64,000 bases of DNA, taken from contig NZ_AAXW01000003.1 in assembly GCF_000169335.1 (NCBI RefSeq), positions 62,001-126,000 of the forward strand. Reading direction: 5' to 3'. Below the pieces are notes generated by a model. The model ran no database searches. It had not been told where the DNA came from and saw nothing but the letters and a program-made list of their open reading frames with translations. The stretch is from Crocosphaera chwakensis CCY0110 (GTDB taxonomy: Bacteria > Cyanobacteriota > Cyanobacteriia > Cyanobacteriales > Microcystaceae). The position numbers were made by a program, and so were the translations under genes. Positions 16,640 through 26,062 of the stretch are shown here, piece after piece (positions within the stretch are counted from its first letter, which is position 1; each line of letters begins with the position of its first letter).

Positions 16640-17998
16640 TCAACCTTTCTTTAACTTCACCATAAAAAAACCGTCGGTATGATGTTCGTGGGGTAAAATT
16701 TGTATCCACTTTGATGATGTCACAAAGGGGTAAAAAAGCCAATCAACCGAAGGGGGTTCTATAGTCCAATGGGAATGATGGGTCAAAAAAGTTTCTATAA
16801 TTTGTTGATTTTCTGTTGGGTTGAGGGTACAAGTGGCATACACAAGGGTTCCTTGCGGTTTGACCCATTGGGCTGCTTGGGTTAATATTTCTTGTTGTAA
16901 ACGGGATAATTCTTGAATTTGTTCAGGGGTTTGTCGCCAGCGAATGTCTGGGTGTCGGTGAAGAGTCCCTAACCCAGAACAAGGAACATCTACTAAGACG
17001 CGATCGCCTTGATCAATAAATTGAGTAAAATGACGGCTATCTCCTAAAATAGTTTGAATGGAGTTTAATTGTAACCGTTGGGCGTTTTGTTGCACTTTTT
17101 TGAGACGGGAAGGGGTGCGATCACAAGCGATAACGGTGCCTTGATCTCCCATTAACTCAGCAATATGGGTGGTCTTTCCTCCTGGGGCCGCACAAGCGTC
17201 GATAATGGTTTCTCCAGGTTGCGGATCTAGCAAATAACTCACCAGTTGCGCGCTACTATCTTGTATGGTCCAGTGGCCTTCATGAAACCCTGGTAAGGTT
17301 TGTATGGTTCCTATTTTTCCCTGTAGTCTTAAGGTACAAGGAAAAGGAGGCAATGGGGTGACGTTAACCCCTGTTTCGATGAGTTGGTTTTCTAGGGTTT
17401 GTAGGGTCGTTTTTAAAGGGTTAATACGAATATCAATGGTTGGAGTTTGGTTGAACCAATAACATAATTTTTCTGTGGTTTCTTCTCCCCATTGTTTGAC
17501 CCAAGTTTCAATCATCCAGTTGGGAAAACTATATTGAATGGCAATTTTTTCAATGGGGTTAGAGGGTAATATTAAAGGATCTTGACTCTCTTTACTTTTA
17601 CGAATATATTGCCGTAAAATGCCGTTAACGACCCCTGAAAGTCGGTTTAGTTGATAATCTTTGGCGAGGTTGACACTGGTATTAACCGCAGCAGAAGGAG
17701 GAATATGATTGAGATATCTTAATTGATACAGTCCAATGTGAAGAATGCGCCGTAAGTCCGGGGGTTGTTGTTGTGCCTTTTTTTTTCCCAGTTGATCGAT
17801 TAAGGTGTCTAAGGTTCGTTGATGACGGACAATACCATAGACTAATTGTGTGCATAAACTGCGATCGCTAGGATTAAGATTATTTTGAGTTAAAGACCGA
17901 TCTAAGGCAATATCGGTGTAAGTATGCTGTCGGTCGATATGTCGTAAAATGTCTAAGGTTAGTTGACGGGCATTCGTGTTTTTCTTAGTAAGAGACAT
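16640..17998 (-). CDS. rsmB: 16S rRNA (cytosine-967-C5)-methyltransferase RsmB
   Basis: A 452-residue protein with an N-terminal NusB-like RNA-binding part (ARQLTLDILRHIDRQHTYTDIALDRSL) and a C-terminal Rossmann-type methyltransferase. DACAAPGGKTTHIAELM is the SAM motif; VDVPCSGLGTLHRHPDIRW holds the conserved PCS cysteine, and ATCTLNPTENQ holds the catalytic nucleophile. The architecture is that of RsmB (Sun/Fmu), which makes m5C967 in 16S rRNA. The length is normal. Confidence 0.95.
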   Translation of the reverse strand: MSLTKKNTNARQLTLDILRHIDRQHTYTDIALDRSLTQNNLNPSDRSLCTQLVYGIVRHQRTLDTLIDQLGKKKAQQQPPDLRRILHIGLYQLRYLNHIPPSAAVNTSVNLAKDYQLNRLSGVVNGILRQYIRKSKESQDPLILPSNPIEKIAIQYSFPNWMIETWVKQWGEETTEKLCYWFNQTPTIDIRINPLKTTLQTLENQLIETGVNVTPLPPFPCTLRLQGKIGTIQTLPGFHEGHWTIQDSSAQLVSYLLDPQPGETIIDACAAPGGKTTHIAELMGDQGTVIACDRTPSRLKKVQQNAQRLQLNSIQTILGDSRHFTQFIDQGDRVLVDVPCSGLGTLHRHPDIRWRQTPEQIQELSRLQQEILTQAAQWVKPQGTLVYATCTLNPTENQQIIETFLTHHSHWTIEPPSVDWLFYPFVTSSKWIQILPHEHHTDGFFMVKLKKG

Positions 17999-18090
17999 TT
18001 TTACAATAGGGTTTAATATAGTTTCCTGAATTGTGACCAGAAAATCAAGGGTTTTAAGACCAATTTTTGTAGGACGTATTAACTCCGAAT

Positions 18091-20586
18091 TTAGGACTCG
18101 CGACGACTTCTAATTTCTTGCATTACCCAATGGGTTGCTTGTTCGCTGGTCATGGGTTGAGCAAAGAAAAAGCCCTGTCCTAATTCACAATTTAAACCCT
18201 GTAATTGATTAAATTGTTCACGAGTTTCGATCCCTTCTGCTACTACATTCATCCCTAAAGTATGGGCTAAGTTAATAATCATCAGCACAATAGCTTTATC
18301 AGAAATTCCTAATTTACTAATAAAAGAACGGTCTATTTTTAAAGTATCAATGGGAAATTCGTGTAACCGACTTAAGGAAGAATAACCGGTTCCAAAGTCG
18401 TCAATACATAATCCTAATCCTAGGTTTTTTAACTGTCCGACTCTCTGGGTTTCGTGTTGTACAGTTTCTAATAAGCAGCTTTCGGTAATTTCTAGTTTTA
18501 ATTGTGTTCCTTCGATACCAGTGTTTTGTAATAAATAATTTAATCTTTCATGCCAATTTTCTTCTTTTAATTGTTCTGCTGATACATTAACATTAATAAC
18601 TAATTGTCCTGCTTTTGTGTTTAAATTTTGCCATATTTGTAGTTGATAGCAAGCTTGTTCTAATACCCACCATCCCAGATAACTGATCAGACCAATTTCT
18701 TCAGCAATGGGAATAAATTCAACAGGAGAAATATTACCCTTTAGGGGATGTTGCCACCTGACTAAGGCTTCAAACCCACTTAAATAACCTGTATTTAATT
18801 CTACAATGGGCTGATAATATAGGGAAAGTTTTTTATGTTTAATCGCTTGTCTTAGGTCAGTTTCTAATTGAATACGAGCTAAAGCATCTGCTTTTATTTT
18901 AGGATTAAATATAGCATAATTTTCTTTTTTTTCAGCTTTGGCTTGATACATAGCTAATCGGGCATCTTTAATCATACTTTCGGGTTTTTTATAGTCAACA
19001 TTATTGAAATTAATCCCTATATTAATATTAATAAATACTTTATTGTTGTTGATATCAAAAGAATGATCTTTAATATTTAAAATTTGTTTGGCGATTAAAA
19101 TAATTTCTTGTATTGATTGATTTCTCACCAAGAGAACAAATTCATCTTCTTCCAGTCTTGCTAAAATATCTTTTGGTCTTAATTTACTTTGCAATCGTTT
19201 TGTTATTTGAATAAGTAAATTATTATCTTGAGTAATATTTAAACTTTCGTGTAATAGCTGAAGGCTATCTACATGAATAATAACAATTCCTAAAGAATTA
19301 TTAGGGAAATTTAGAGAATCTAATACAATGCTTTGTAAATGTTCATAGAACCATTGACGATTCGGTAAGTTAGTGACAGGATCTCTTAAATTAATTCCTG
19401 TTGATTCTTCTTTTTGGCAAATCTTGTTCTCAAATTTTTGAACAGTTCCTTGATAATAAAGAACTTTTCCATACTGATCGTAAATCCCCCAAATTGTTTC
19501 TTCGATATTAATAATTTCTCGGTTTTTACGATAGATTTGGGATGGAAAGTTTATGATTTCTCCGTCGGTTTTTAAAAGATTTAGAATATGATCATAGTTG
19601 TTAACTTCAACATACAATTGATTAGTCTGAGTATTAATGTTATCTAATAAATCATGAGGACTATCATAACCGTATAGTTGTGCTAAAGCTGGATTAACAT
19701 CTATAAAATAACCTTCAGGACTCAGTTGAAAAATCCCTTGATTACTCTTTTCAAAAATCTTATAATATTGTCGTTCTGCTTGAATTAAAGCTTCTTCTAT
19801 TTGTTTCCTTTTCGTAATATCCCTAGACACACATAATATTTCTTTAATCTCTCCTGTTTGTGGATGAACGATCGCTTTTCCGACGGTTTCTATCCATAGG
19901 TAATGTCCTTTTTTATGAACCATACGATAAGTCACTGAGGCTAAAGATTTTTTTTGTTGTAATTCTTGATAAAATTGTTTAATTAAAGCGCAATCTTGAG
20001 GATGGCTAAATGAGGCGATAGGTTGATTGATTAAACTTTTTGGAAAATAGCCCAGTAATTGATGAGAAACTTGAGAAACGTATTGGTAAATTCCCTCTGG
20101 TGTATGAGTTGTGACTAAGTCAGGTAAGTTATCTAAAATAAAAGTATGAGGTTGTTGATAACTTTTAGAATATTCTTGATTTTGTTTTCGTTTAGTAACT
20201 TCACGGGAAGTACAAAAAATTTCTTCAATCTCCCCTGTATCTTGATTAGGAATAACTTTTGCTGAGGTTTCTAACCATATATAATGTCCTAAATTATGAC
20301 GAATGCGATAAGTAATTGGGTCAATATTCCATTGTTGTTTTAGTTGTTCATAAAATTGTTTAATGACATCGTAATCTTCGGGATGGCATAAGAATCCTGC
20401 TGATTGCCCAATAAAAACTTGAGCATTATATCCTAACAAAGACTGACAGGAAGTAGAAATATATAAGTAAATGCCTTCTACAGTATGGAAACTTATCAAA
20501 TCAGTCAAATTTTCTACCCTTGATTGATAGTATTTATTTATTTTTTTAGACATTTCTCTTTTTATATTTTCTTGGCTATGATCCAT
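18091..20586 (-). CDS. PAS-PAS-PAS-GGDEF(degenerate)-EAL protein
   Basis: An 831-residue soluble signalling protein. Two PAS/PAC pairs (FHTVEGIYLYIS and THTPEGIYQYVS), then a third PAS (LSPEGYFIDVNPALAQLYGY), then a GGDEF domain (NLPNRQWFYEHLQ...) and an EAL domain. The diguanylate cyclase signature is degenerate: LARLEEDEFVLLV has EE in place of GG, so cyclase activity is unlikely. The EAL module looks intact (GFEALVRWQHP, NVNVSAEQL, IDDFGTGYSSLS, EGIETREQ). The expected product is a c-di-GMP phosphodiesterase sensing an unknown cue. It has no operon partner. Confidence 0.9.
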   Translation of the reverse strand: MDHSQENIKREMSKKINKYYQSRVENLTDLISFHTVEGIYLYISTSCQSLLGYNAQVFIGQSAGFLCHPEDYDVIKQFYEQLKQQWNIDPITYRIRHNLGHYIWLETSAKVIPNQDTGEIEEIFCTSREVTKRKQNQEYSKSYQQPHTFILDNLPDLVTTHTPEGIYQYVSQVSHQLLGYFPKSLINQPIASFSHPQDCALIKQFYQELQQKKSLASVTYRMVHKKGHYLWIETVGKAIVHPQTGEIKEILCVSRDITKRKQIEEALIQAERQYYKIFEKSNQGIFQLSPEGYFIDVNPALAQLYGYDSPHDLLDNINTQTNQLYVEVNNYDHILNLLKTDGEIINFPSQIYRKNREIINIEETIWGIYDQYGKVLYYQGTVQKFENKICQKEESTGINLRDPVTNLPNRQWFYEHLQSIVLDSLNFPNNSLGIVIIHVDSLQLLHESLNITQDNNLLIQITKRLQSKLRPKDILARLEEDEFVLLVRNQSIQEIILIAKQILNIKDHSFDINNNKVFININIGINFNNVDYKKPESMIKDARLAMYQAKAEKKENYAIFNPKIKADALARIQLETDLRQAIKHKKLSLYYQPIVELNTGYLSGFEALVRWQHPLKGNISPVEFIPIAEEIGLISYLGWWVLEQACYQLQIWQNLNTKAGQLVINVNVSAEQLKEENWHERLNYLLQNTGIEGTQLKLEITESCLLETVQHETQRVGQLKNLGLGLCIDDFGTGYSSLSRLHEFPIDTLKIDRSFISKLGISDKAIVLMIINLAHTLGMNVVAEGIETREQFNQLQGLNCELGQGFFFAQPMTSEQATHWVMQEIRSRRES

Positions 20587-20879
20587 AAACTTTCTCAGTT
20601 ACTATATTTAATACAATTGATAGTGAAGGCAGAAGATGTTGAAAGAGGGAATAAACTCTAAATCTAAATTATTTTTATCTGCAAAATCTAACTATAGACT
20701 AACATAACTAACCTATTTTCTGTCGTTAATCGTATTACTCTTTATGTAAAGATTATGTTTATATCATGTAATTTTTGTAATTATATATTTGTAAATCTTA
20801 ATATTTTTTTCAGAAAAAACTTATGAAAAATAAGCAACGATAAAAAATAATTGATGTTCAATTAGGAGTTAAATAAATT

Positions 20880-21605
20880 TTGATAAAAAAAGGGATAGGA
20901 ACTTTATACGGGGTAAGTGTAGGAACTGGTGATCCAGAATTAATTACTGTTAAAGCACAACGGATATTGCAAGAAACCTCTGTGATTGCTTTTCCGATGG
21001 GAGTTAGTTGTAAACAAGGTTTAGCTGAAAAAATTATTGCGAATTGGATCACTCCACAGCAAAAAAAACTACCTCTTAATTTTCCTTATCTTCAAGACAA
21101 ACAGCAGTTAAAACAAGCGTGGAAAGAAGCAGCAGAAAGGGTATGGGAATATCTCCATCAAGGAATCAATGTGGCTTTTGCTTGTGAAGGAGATGTAAGT
21201 CTTTATAGTACCTTTAGTTATTTAGCCCAAACCATCCGCGAAAATCATCCCCAAGTAACCATACAACTTATTCCGGGGGTTTGTTCGCCAATGGCTACTG
21301 CGTCGGTGTTAGGCATCCCTTTAACCCTTGGTTCTCAAACTTTGGCCATTATCCCTGCTTTGTACAATGTGGCTGAGTTAGATCAAGTTTTAGGTTGGGC
21401 TGATGTTATTGTTTTATTAAAAGTCAGTTCAGTCTATCCTCAAGTGTGGAAGAAGCTAGAAAAGCTAAACCTGTTAGACCATGTCTTGATTGTAGAACGG
21501 GCAACCCAACCCGAAGAAAAAATCTATCGAAACCTAACTTATCACCCCAATCTCAATCTTTCCTATTTCTCTTTAATGATTATCTACGTCCGAGAAAGAC
21601 AATAG
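20880..21605 (+). CDS. cobI: Precorrin-2 C20-methyltransferase
   Basis: A 241-residue SAM-dependent tetrapyrrole methyltransferase. GTLYGVSVGTGDPELITVKA is the N-terminal P-loop-like motif specific to CobI/CbiL; ACEGDVSLYSTFSYL gives the second conserved loop and LIPGVCSPMATASVLGIPL the third. It adds the C20 methyl group in corrin synthesis. It has a TTG start (preceded by AGGAG at about 20863). No cobalamin riboswitch was noticed upstream. No other cob gene is in the window. Confidence 0.9.
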   Translation: MIKKGIGTLYGVSVGTGDPELITVKAQRILQETSVIAFPMGVSCKQGLAEKIIANWITPQQKKLPLNFPYLQDKQQLKQAWKEAAERVWEYLHQGINVAFACEGDVSLYSTFSYLAQTIRENHPQVTIQLIPGVCSPMATASVLGIPLTLGSQTLAIIPALYNVAELDQVLGWADVIVLLKVSSVYPQVWKKLEKLNLLDHVLIVERATQPEEKIYRNLTYHPNLNLSYFSLMIIYVRERQ

Positions 21606-21819
21606 GGAGTAACAACAAAATCACTGATAACTGGTCACTGGTTCCTGACAATTTCCCATCTTCTTAAAATTTTTTAACATCCTGTAAACCCTTATCTAAC
21701 GAGGCTTCAGAATAAAAAAGCTAGAATGTATTCTTTGTTACAGCAAAAAATAACTTTATTATTAGTAAAAATTAGATTATAGTAAACAGTAAGCCTTCCT
21801 AGTCACTTGGTAAATTCCT

Positions 21820-22074
21820 ATGAGTCCTATTACTCTAACTTCTCCTTCTTCATCAGTCCCTTCTACAACCTACACGATTAGCATGATTAAAGATGAGGTT
21901 CGTCATTTGGTAGAGACTGGTGTTGTCAGTCGTCAGCAACCTCTTTATGTCCTCTGTGAGTTTATTCCTCCCCGTGAGTGGGTGTGTGTTGAAACTGAAT
22001 TAGAAAGATGTGAATATCTATTACGGGATCAAATTGGAGACTTGATGGCTTGCGAAACTTGGGAGAACGATTAA
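21820..22074 (+). CDS. DUF4327 family protein, copy 1
   Basis: An 84-residue protein of a small family apparently confined to cyanobacteria. The conserved core is IKDEVRHLVETGVVSRQQPLY then IPPREWVCVETELE and CEYLLRDQIGDLM. No known enzyme motif is present. A second, closely related copy lies 300 bp downstream on the same strand with the same order of motifs. The family has no established function that I know. Confidence 0.8.
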   Translation: MSPITLTSPSSSVPSTTYTISMIKDEVRHLVETGVVSRQQPLYVLCEFIPPREWVCVETELERCEYLLRDQIGDLMACETWEND

Positions 22075-22175
22075 TCCTCTATTATAAAACCATTTTTATC
22101 ATTTTAGCAAGTCTGATTGTTCTATCAACAACGAAACTATATCTTGTTACTAATCACCCTTTTTGAATATCTTAA

Positions 22176-22205
22176 TTAAGTCCTAGTCCCTAGATTAGGA
22201 CTTAA
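22176..22205. terminator. Palindromic hairpin between the two DUF4327 genes
   Basis: TTAAGTCCTA at 22176-22185 pairs perfectly with TAGGACTTAA at 22196-22205 around a 10-nt loop. No U-run follows on either strand, so termination is possible but not certain; it could also be an operator or RNA-processing site. The rest of the 300 bp gap holds no visible gene. Confidence 0.35.
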
Positions 22206-22374
22206 ATTATGTCTCAAGAGATAATCCTAAAGGAAAATGGAATTTTTAGCACTTACTGACATAATTAGGTAGAAAATGTAATTAAGAATACAAAAAGACT
22301 TTGCAGCTTTCGTCTGTAGGTTCGATCATTTTAAGGGTCAGGGTCTTGATTTTCACTGGTTTGGTGTTCTACTT

Positions 22375-22617
22375 ATGAATCTTTCCACACAATTTCCTGT
22401 TAGTTTTTCTCGGTATTCTATCGATTTTATACAACAAGAAGCACGTCATTTGGTTGATAGGGGTTTAATTAGCCGTCAACAACCGATTTCTAGCTTATGC
22501 GACTATATTCCCCCTAGGGAATGGATCTGGGTTGAACACGAATTAGAAAAATTTGAGTATCTATTACGCGATCGCATCAGCGATCTAATTAGTTCAGAAA
22601 CTTGGTCTAATGACTAA
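22375..22617 (+). CDS. DUF4327 family protein, copy 2
   Basis: An 80-residue paralogue of the gene upstream: FIQQEARHLVDRGLISRQQP, IPPREWIWVEHELE, FEYLLRDRISDLI, and both end in ETWxND. The nucleotide sequences have diverged, so the duplication is not recent. Function unknown. Confidence 0.8.
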   Translation: MNLSTQFPVSFSRYSIDFIQQEARHLVDRGLISRQQPISSLCDYIPPREWIWVEHELEKFEYLLRDRISDLISSETWSND

Positions 22618-22692
22618 ACCATAACCTGAGTGTGGAGTTCAGGAATTATAAATGATTAACGCTCATCGTCTTAAACATTTATTTTTACAGGT

Positions 22693-23055
22693 TTAAGGCT
22701 TTTTTTTCTCTCTTAGGTATTCAAGTTCTTGTCTGAGAGTGATAATTTTTTCGGTGAGTTGTTGAATTTCTTGGTCAACAGCAGCTTTGGTATGGGTTGA
22801 AGAAGGAGAGTTTTGGGGATTTTTTGAGGATGATTGTTGCTTTAACCATTGATCCAGGAATTCACGGGCTTCTTGTTCGGTTATTTCGCCTTTTATCGCC
22901 CATTCTTCGGTTTTTTGTGCAATTTCTTGTTGCAATTCAGACAGGGTTTGATTGCGTTTTTGGGGATCTTGGAGAGTTTCTAAAACCGAAGCAGTTAAAC
23001 CGACTCCAACTCGGAAAGATTGTTGTAGAAGTTGAAAGATAGTATCTGTATTCAT
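22693..23055 (-). CDS. Small coiled-coil protein (phasin-like)
   Basis: A 120-residue all-helical protein. Residues 1-60 (TIFQLLQQSFRVGVGLTASVLETLQ and TLSELQQEIAQKTEEWAIKGEI) are amphipathic, then a low-complexity linker, then an EIQQLTEKIITLRQELEYLREK coiled coil. This is similar in composition to cyanobacterial proteins annotated as phasin-like, but I see no specific motif, so polyhydroxyalkanoate granule binding is only a possibility. It is convergent with the upstream DUF4327 gene. Confidence 0.55.
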   Translation of the reverse strand: MNTDTIFQLLQQSFRVGVGLTASVLETLQDPQKRNQTLSELQQEIAQKTEEWAIKGEITEQEAREFLDQWLKQQSSSKNPQNSPSSTHTKAAVDQEIQQLTEKIITLRQELEYLREKKKP

Positions 23056-23108
23056 ATCAAAGCAATATTACTATATATTATTTATCGAATATCATGACAC
23101 AATGACCC

Positions 23109-24770
23109 TTAACTATCAACTAAAATATTAGGTAAACCAACCTTTTTGGGGTGGACAAAGTTTCCCTTAAAATCAATGGTTTTCTCTTCATTAGTAGCAG
23201 CATCTTTGATGGTTCTCGCTTCAGCTAATGCCCTACGAATGTCTGCTTTTTCTAAGTCATCGTTGACCCCACCTAATAAGTAAACTAATAAACGAGAAGC
23301 TAATTTTTTACCTGATACTTGTATGCGTTTTTTCATTGGATCATAAAGTATCCCATACCAAATAGATTGAGAAGTATCCATATAACTAAAACCGCCAATT
23401 TCATCAAAATAAATTAGTTTTTTTACAATAGTTCTTAAATCAAAATTTTGATTAAATACTAAAAATCCTAATGCTTGTGCTAAGGCTATTTGTCCCACAG
23501 GACGAAATAAAAAGTTTCCTTCTCCTCCACCTTTTTCATGGTTAAATCGTCTCAATTCATAAGTTTTAACTCCATGTTCTAATTGTCGATAACTCGGTAA
23601 ATTGGCTAAAGCATCAAATAACTTAGATAATAGCTTTAAACCCGTTTCTATTTCTTGATCATCAGGACGTAAAGAAATTAAGTTCTTTTTATCCTTACTT
23701 TTCCAATGGGGAAATTGATAGTCTAAATATCCCTCTGCCATGTCTTGCAGTGCTTGTAATGTAGTTAAAACAGTGGATTTATTCGCAATGGTTGCGCTAT
23801 CCCAATTAACTCTAGAATTCCAGTCTTTTTCGTCTCGATCTTTTAGGAGTGGGTGAGTAATAGCAAGTCGTCTAGAAACAATAGCAAATCCATCATCTTC
23901 ATTTAATAAAACTAACTGTCCTTTACTTAAAGAAATAGCCATGCGGTTAACATGAACAAATACCGATCTTACCCGTCTTCTTGCTTCTTCATAAGTTTCT
24001 CCTTTAATGACTGCAGGAATAATTTCAACACCGATCTTTTCTTTGGCTAAATTTTGTAAAGCGATGGGATCTAGATTATATTCTTCTATTAATTCATCAA
24101 GAGTAATGGGGTTTCCTGTTGATTTTTTTACCTTATTATAAACCTCTAATTTTCCTGTTTTTAATAACTCCATTAACCCTTGAATACCCATTAACCGATG
24201 TTGTCCATCTAGAGCAAAAATTGAATAATTTTTTCCAATATTTAACAAACCTACACTATCATTTTGATCTAAAGAGGTAAACTCATCAACACTTACTGTC
24301 GCACAGTTATTTATATCCCATTCTAAAGCGTTAGGATCATTCACCCAGTCTTGATTAATAACCACTAAAATCGGGGGGAATTTATGATTATTTAAAACGG
24401 CTAAATATTGGGCTAAATGTGCCTGTCTTGACCAATCTAAGGGACGTTGTTGTAATTCTTCTACGGTTTCAGAATCACGAATAATATTGTTAGTTTTAGG
24501 GTCATATTTACGGCGAAATAAAGGTAATTGGAGAGCAAAATGCACTCGACTGGCTAACCATTGCAAAGATACTGATCCCAAATAACTTTGAGTGTTTCCC
24601 ATCTGGGTTTTCTGGACAAAAAGTTGATCTTGACGGGATAAATACCGTTCTAAAAGTAAAGCAAGTGCCTGTTTTTCTTCTGTTTCTTGTTGTAGGAATT
24701 GGCTGGTAATATCTTGATCCATTGATAGCTGAATGCTTACGACTAAGAATTTACAAATATTATCATACAT
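23109..24770 (-). CDS. DGQHR-domain protein, DndB-like (long form)
   Basis: A 553-residue protein with FALDGQHRLMGIQGLMELL, the hallmark of the DGQHR/DndB family, and SVFVHVNRMAISLSKGQLVLLNEDD, the counterpart of the conserved FADLNR region. The protein is longer than classical DndB (about 360 residues), with a C-terminal helical extension that I do not recognise. DndB proteins bind DNA and tune phosphorothioation, partly as repressors. It is divergent from the canonical-type dndB next door across a 74 bp gap, so the two may share control. The exact role of this paralogue is unknown. Confidence 0.75.
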   Translation of the reverse strand: MYDNICKFLVVSIQLSMDQDITSQFLQQETEEKQALALLLERYLSRQDQLFVQKTQMGNTQSYLGSVSLQWLASRVHFALQLPLFRRKYDPKTNNIIRDSETVEELQQRPLDWSRQAHLAQYLAVLNNHKFPPILVVINQDWVNDPNALEWDINNCATVSVDEFTSLDQNDSVGLLNIGKNYSIFALDGQHRLMGIQGLMELLKTGKLEVYNKVKKSTGNPITLDELIEEYNLDPIALQNLAKEKIGVEIIPAVIKGETYEEARRRVRSVFVHVNRMAISLSKGQLVLLNEDDGFAIVSRRLAITHPLLKDRDEKDWNSRVNWDSATIANKSTVLTTLQALQDMAEGYLDYQFPHWKSKDKKNLISLRPDDQEIETGLKLLSKLFDALANLPSYRQLEHGVKTYELRRFNHEKGGGEGNFLFRPVGQIALAQALGFLVFNQNFDLRTIVKKLIYFDEIGGFSYMDTSQSIWYGILYDPMKKRIQVSGKKLASRLLVYLLGGVNDDLEKADIRRALAEARTIKDAATNEEKTIDFKGNFVHPKKVGLPNILVDS

Positions 24771-24844
24771 TTTTCATTTGAAAACCATGATAAAGTTTTT
24801 AAAAACCTTATACAATTTTTAGATTATAATATCCTTGTTTTAAT

Positions 24845-25663
24845 TTGGAGTCGGGGGAGATGATGGGGTTTGAGTATGTCTTACCAGTAATTCGGGGGAT
24901 CCAAGGAGAACGGGAGTATTATGTTTCGATGTGTCCGTTGGGGATCTTGCCGAAGTTGTTTCCTTTACCAGATGAAAGCATAACACCGTTTAAACGCAGT
25001 CAGCGACGGTTAAATAAAGGTAGATCAAGGAAAATTTGTCAATATATTTTAGAAAATCGTCACAATTATGTGTTTACTGCTATTACTGCCAGTATTGACG
25101 CTGATACGACGTTTGAAGCGGTGGGAGAGGTAGCCGAAATGCGGAAACTGGGTCGTTTGCGTATTCCAATAGAGGGGACTTTGACCATACATGACGGTTT
25201 ACATCGTCGCGTTGCCTTGGAAATGGCTCTGCAAGCTAACCCACAGTTAAAATATGAGACAATACCCGTGAGTTTAACCATTCTCTATGATAATCGAGAT
25301 GCGATCGCTTTGATGGTTAAAAGGGTGGTTAAAGAGGTCAGTTTTTTTAATAATTATACTTATTTGGAAGGGGAAAGAATACCGAAAAATTCAGATAAGT
25401 TATTAACATTGTATCAATTGTATCAAGCAACGGTTGAGTTATTAGGGGATGTTTCTTTAAAAGATGAGGAAACTTTTGATTTTGTTATGTCTTATTGGCA
25501 AGTAGTTAGTGATTATTTAGAAGCTAATAAGGATGATGAAAATTTAGATCAGTTATTTTTACGGTTAGGGAAATTTGGGAGATTATTATTGGTTGATTAT
25601 CCTAATAACTGGAAGGAGAAATTACAAAGTTTGGATCTTTCGGAAGAAATGCAACAATTATGA
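24845..25663 (+). CDS. dndB: DndB-type protein, apparently internally deleted
   Basis: A 272-residue protein. The N-terminal half closely follows canonical DndB: GFEYVLPVIRGIQGEREYYV, RRLNKGRSRKICQYILENR, FTAITASIDADTTFE. The signature is DGLHRR instead of DGQHRR. After KYETIPV the sequence jumps to SLTILYDNRDAIA, whereas classical DndB has about 28 more residues here that include a conserved MFADLNR. The frame is intact, so it is either a shortened variant or a recent in-frame deletion. DndB normally represses dnd operons and limits modification. This copy starts from an ATG at 24845 or M6/M7. Confidence 0.75.
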   Translation: MESGEMMGFEYVLPVIRGIQGEREYYVSMCPLGILPKLFPLPDESITPFKRSQRRLNKGRSRKICQYILENRHNYVFTAITASIDADTTFEAVGEVAEMRKLGRLRIPIEGTLTIHDGLHRRVALEMALQANPQLKYETIPVSLTILYDNRDAIALMVKRVVKEVSFFNNYTYLEGERIPKNSDKLLTLYQLYQATVELLGDVSLKDEETFDFVMSYWQVVSDYLEANKDDENLDQLFLRLGKFGRLLLVDYPNNWKEKLQSLDLSEEMQQL

Positions 25664-26017
25664 TTAATATTCAAAAGGACTTAAAAGCTTACCTTGCTTT
25701 TCACTAAAATAAAAAACTTGGTAATTAGCAGAAAGTTCCTGTTGTAGTTTTTTCCATAACTCAAGTCCTTTACGTTCAAACTTCTCCTCTTCTATGGGGT
25801 TAGCAAAATTTGAAGCGGAAGGATTATTTATGTTAAGAATTTTATTGTAAGTTTCTGCCCATTCTAACAAACTATTTATTGTTTCTTCTTGTAATGGTAA
25901 TTTACAAGGATCAATATTATCAACATCATCCATATCCCAAAGAGGGTAATAATAATACTCTGTCATTAACTTTATTTTTTTAACCATACTTATTTTAGGT
26001 TTCTCATAAAAAGCCAA
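25664..26017 (-). CDS. Unknown protein inside the Dnd island
   Basis: A 117-residue protein of no family I recognise. It has an acidic start (YYYYPLWDMDDVDNIDPC), a helical centre (EETINSLLEWAETYNKILN), KGLELWKKLQQELSANYQVF and a short hydrophobic/charged end. Its stop abuts the dndB stop (25663/25664), the two being convergent. No promoter or RBS could be firmly placed. It may be a passenger, or a small accessory of the island. Confidence 0.6.
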   Translation of the reverse strand: MAFYEKPKISMVKKIKLMTEYYYYPLWDMDDVDNIDPCKLPLQEETINSLLEWAETYNKILNINNPSASNFANPIEEEKFERKGLELWKKLQQELSANYQVFYFSEKQGKLLSPFEY

Positions 26018-26062
26018 GTTTTATTATATCACTTGGCTTAGTTTATCAACTGATCAAGAGAA

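Noticed and set aside
20587..20879. Search for a cobalamin riboswitch ahead of cobI
   Set aside because: No B12-box-like sequence was seen in this AT-rich gap; nothing supports a riboswitch.
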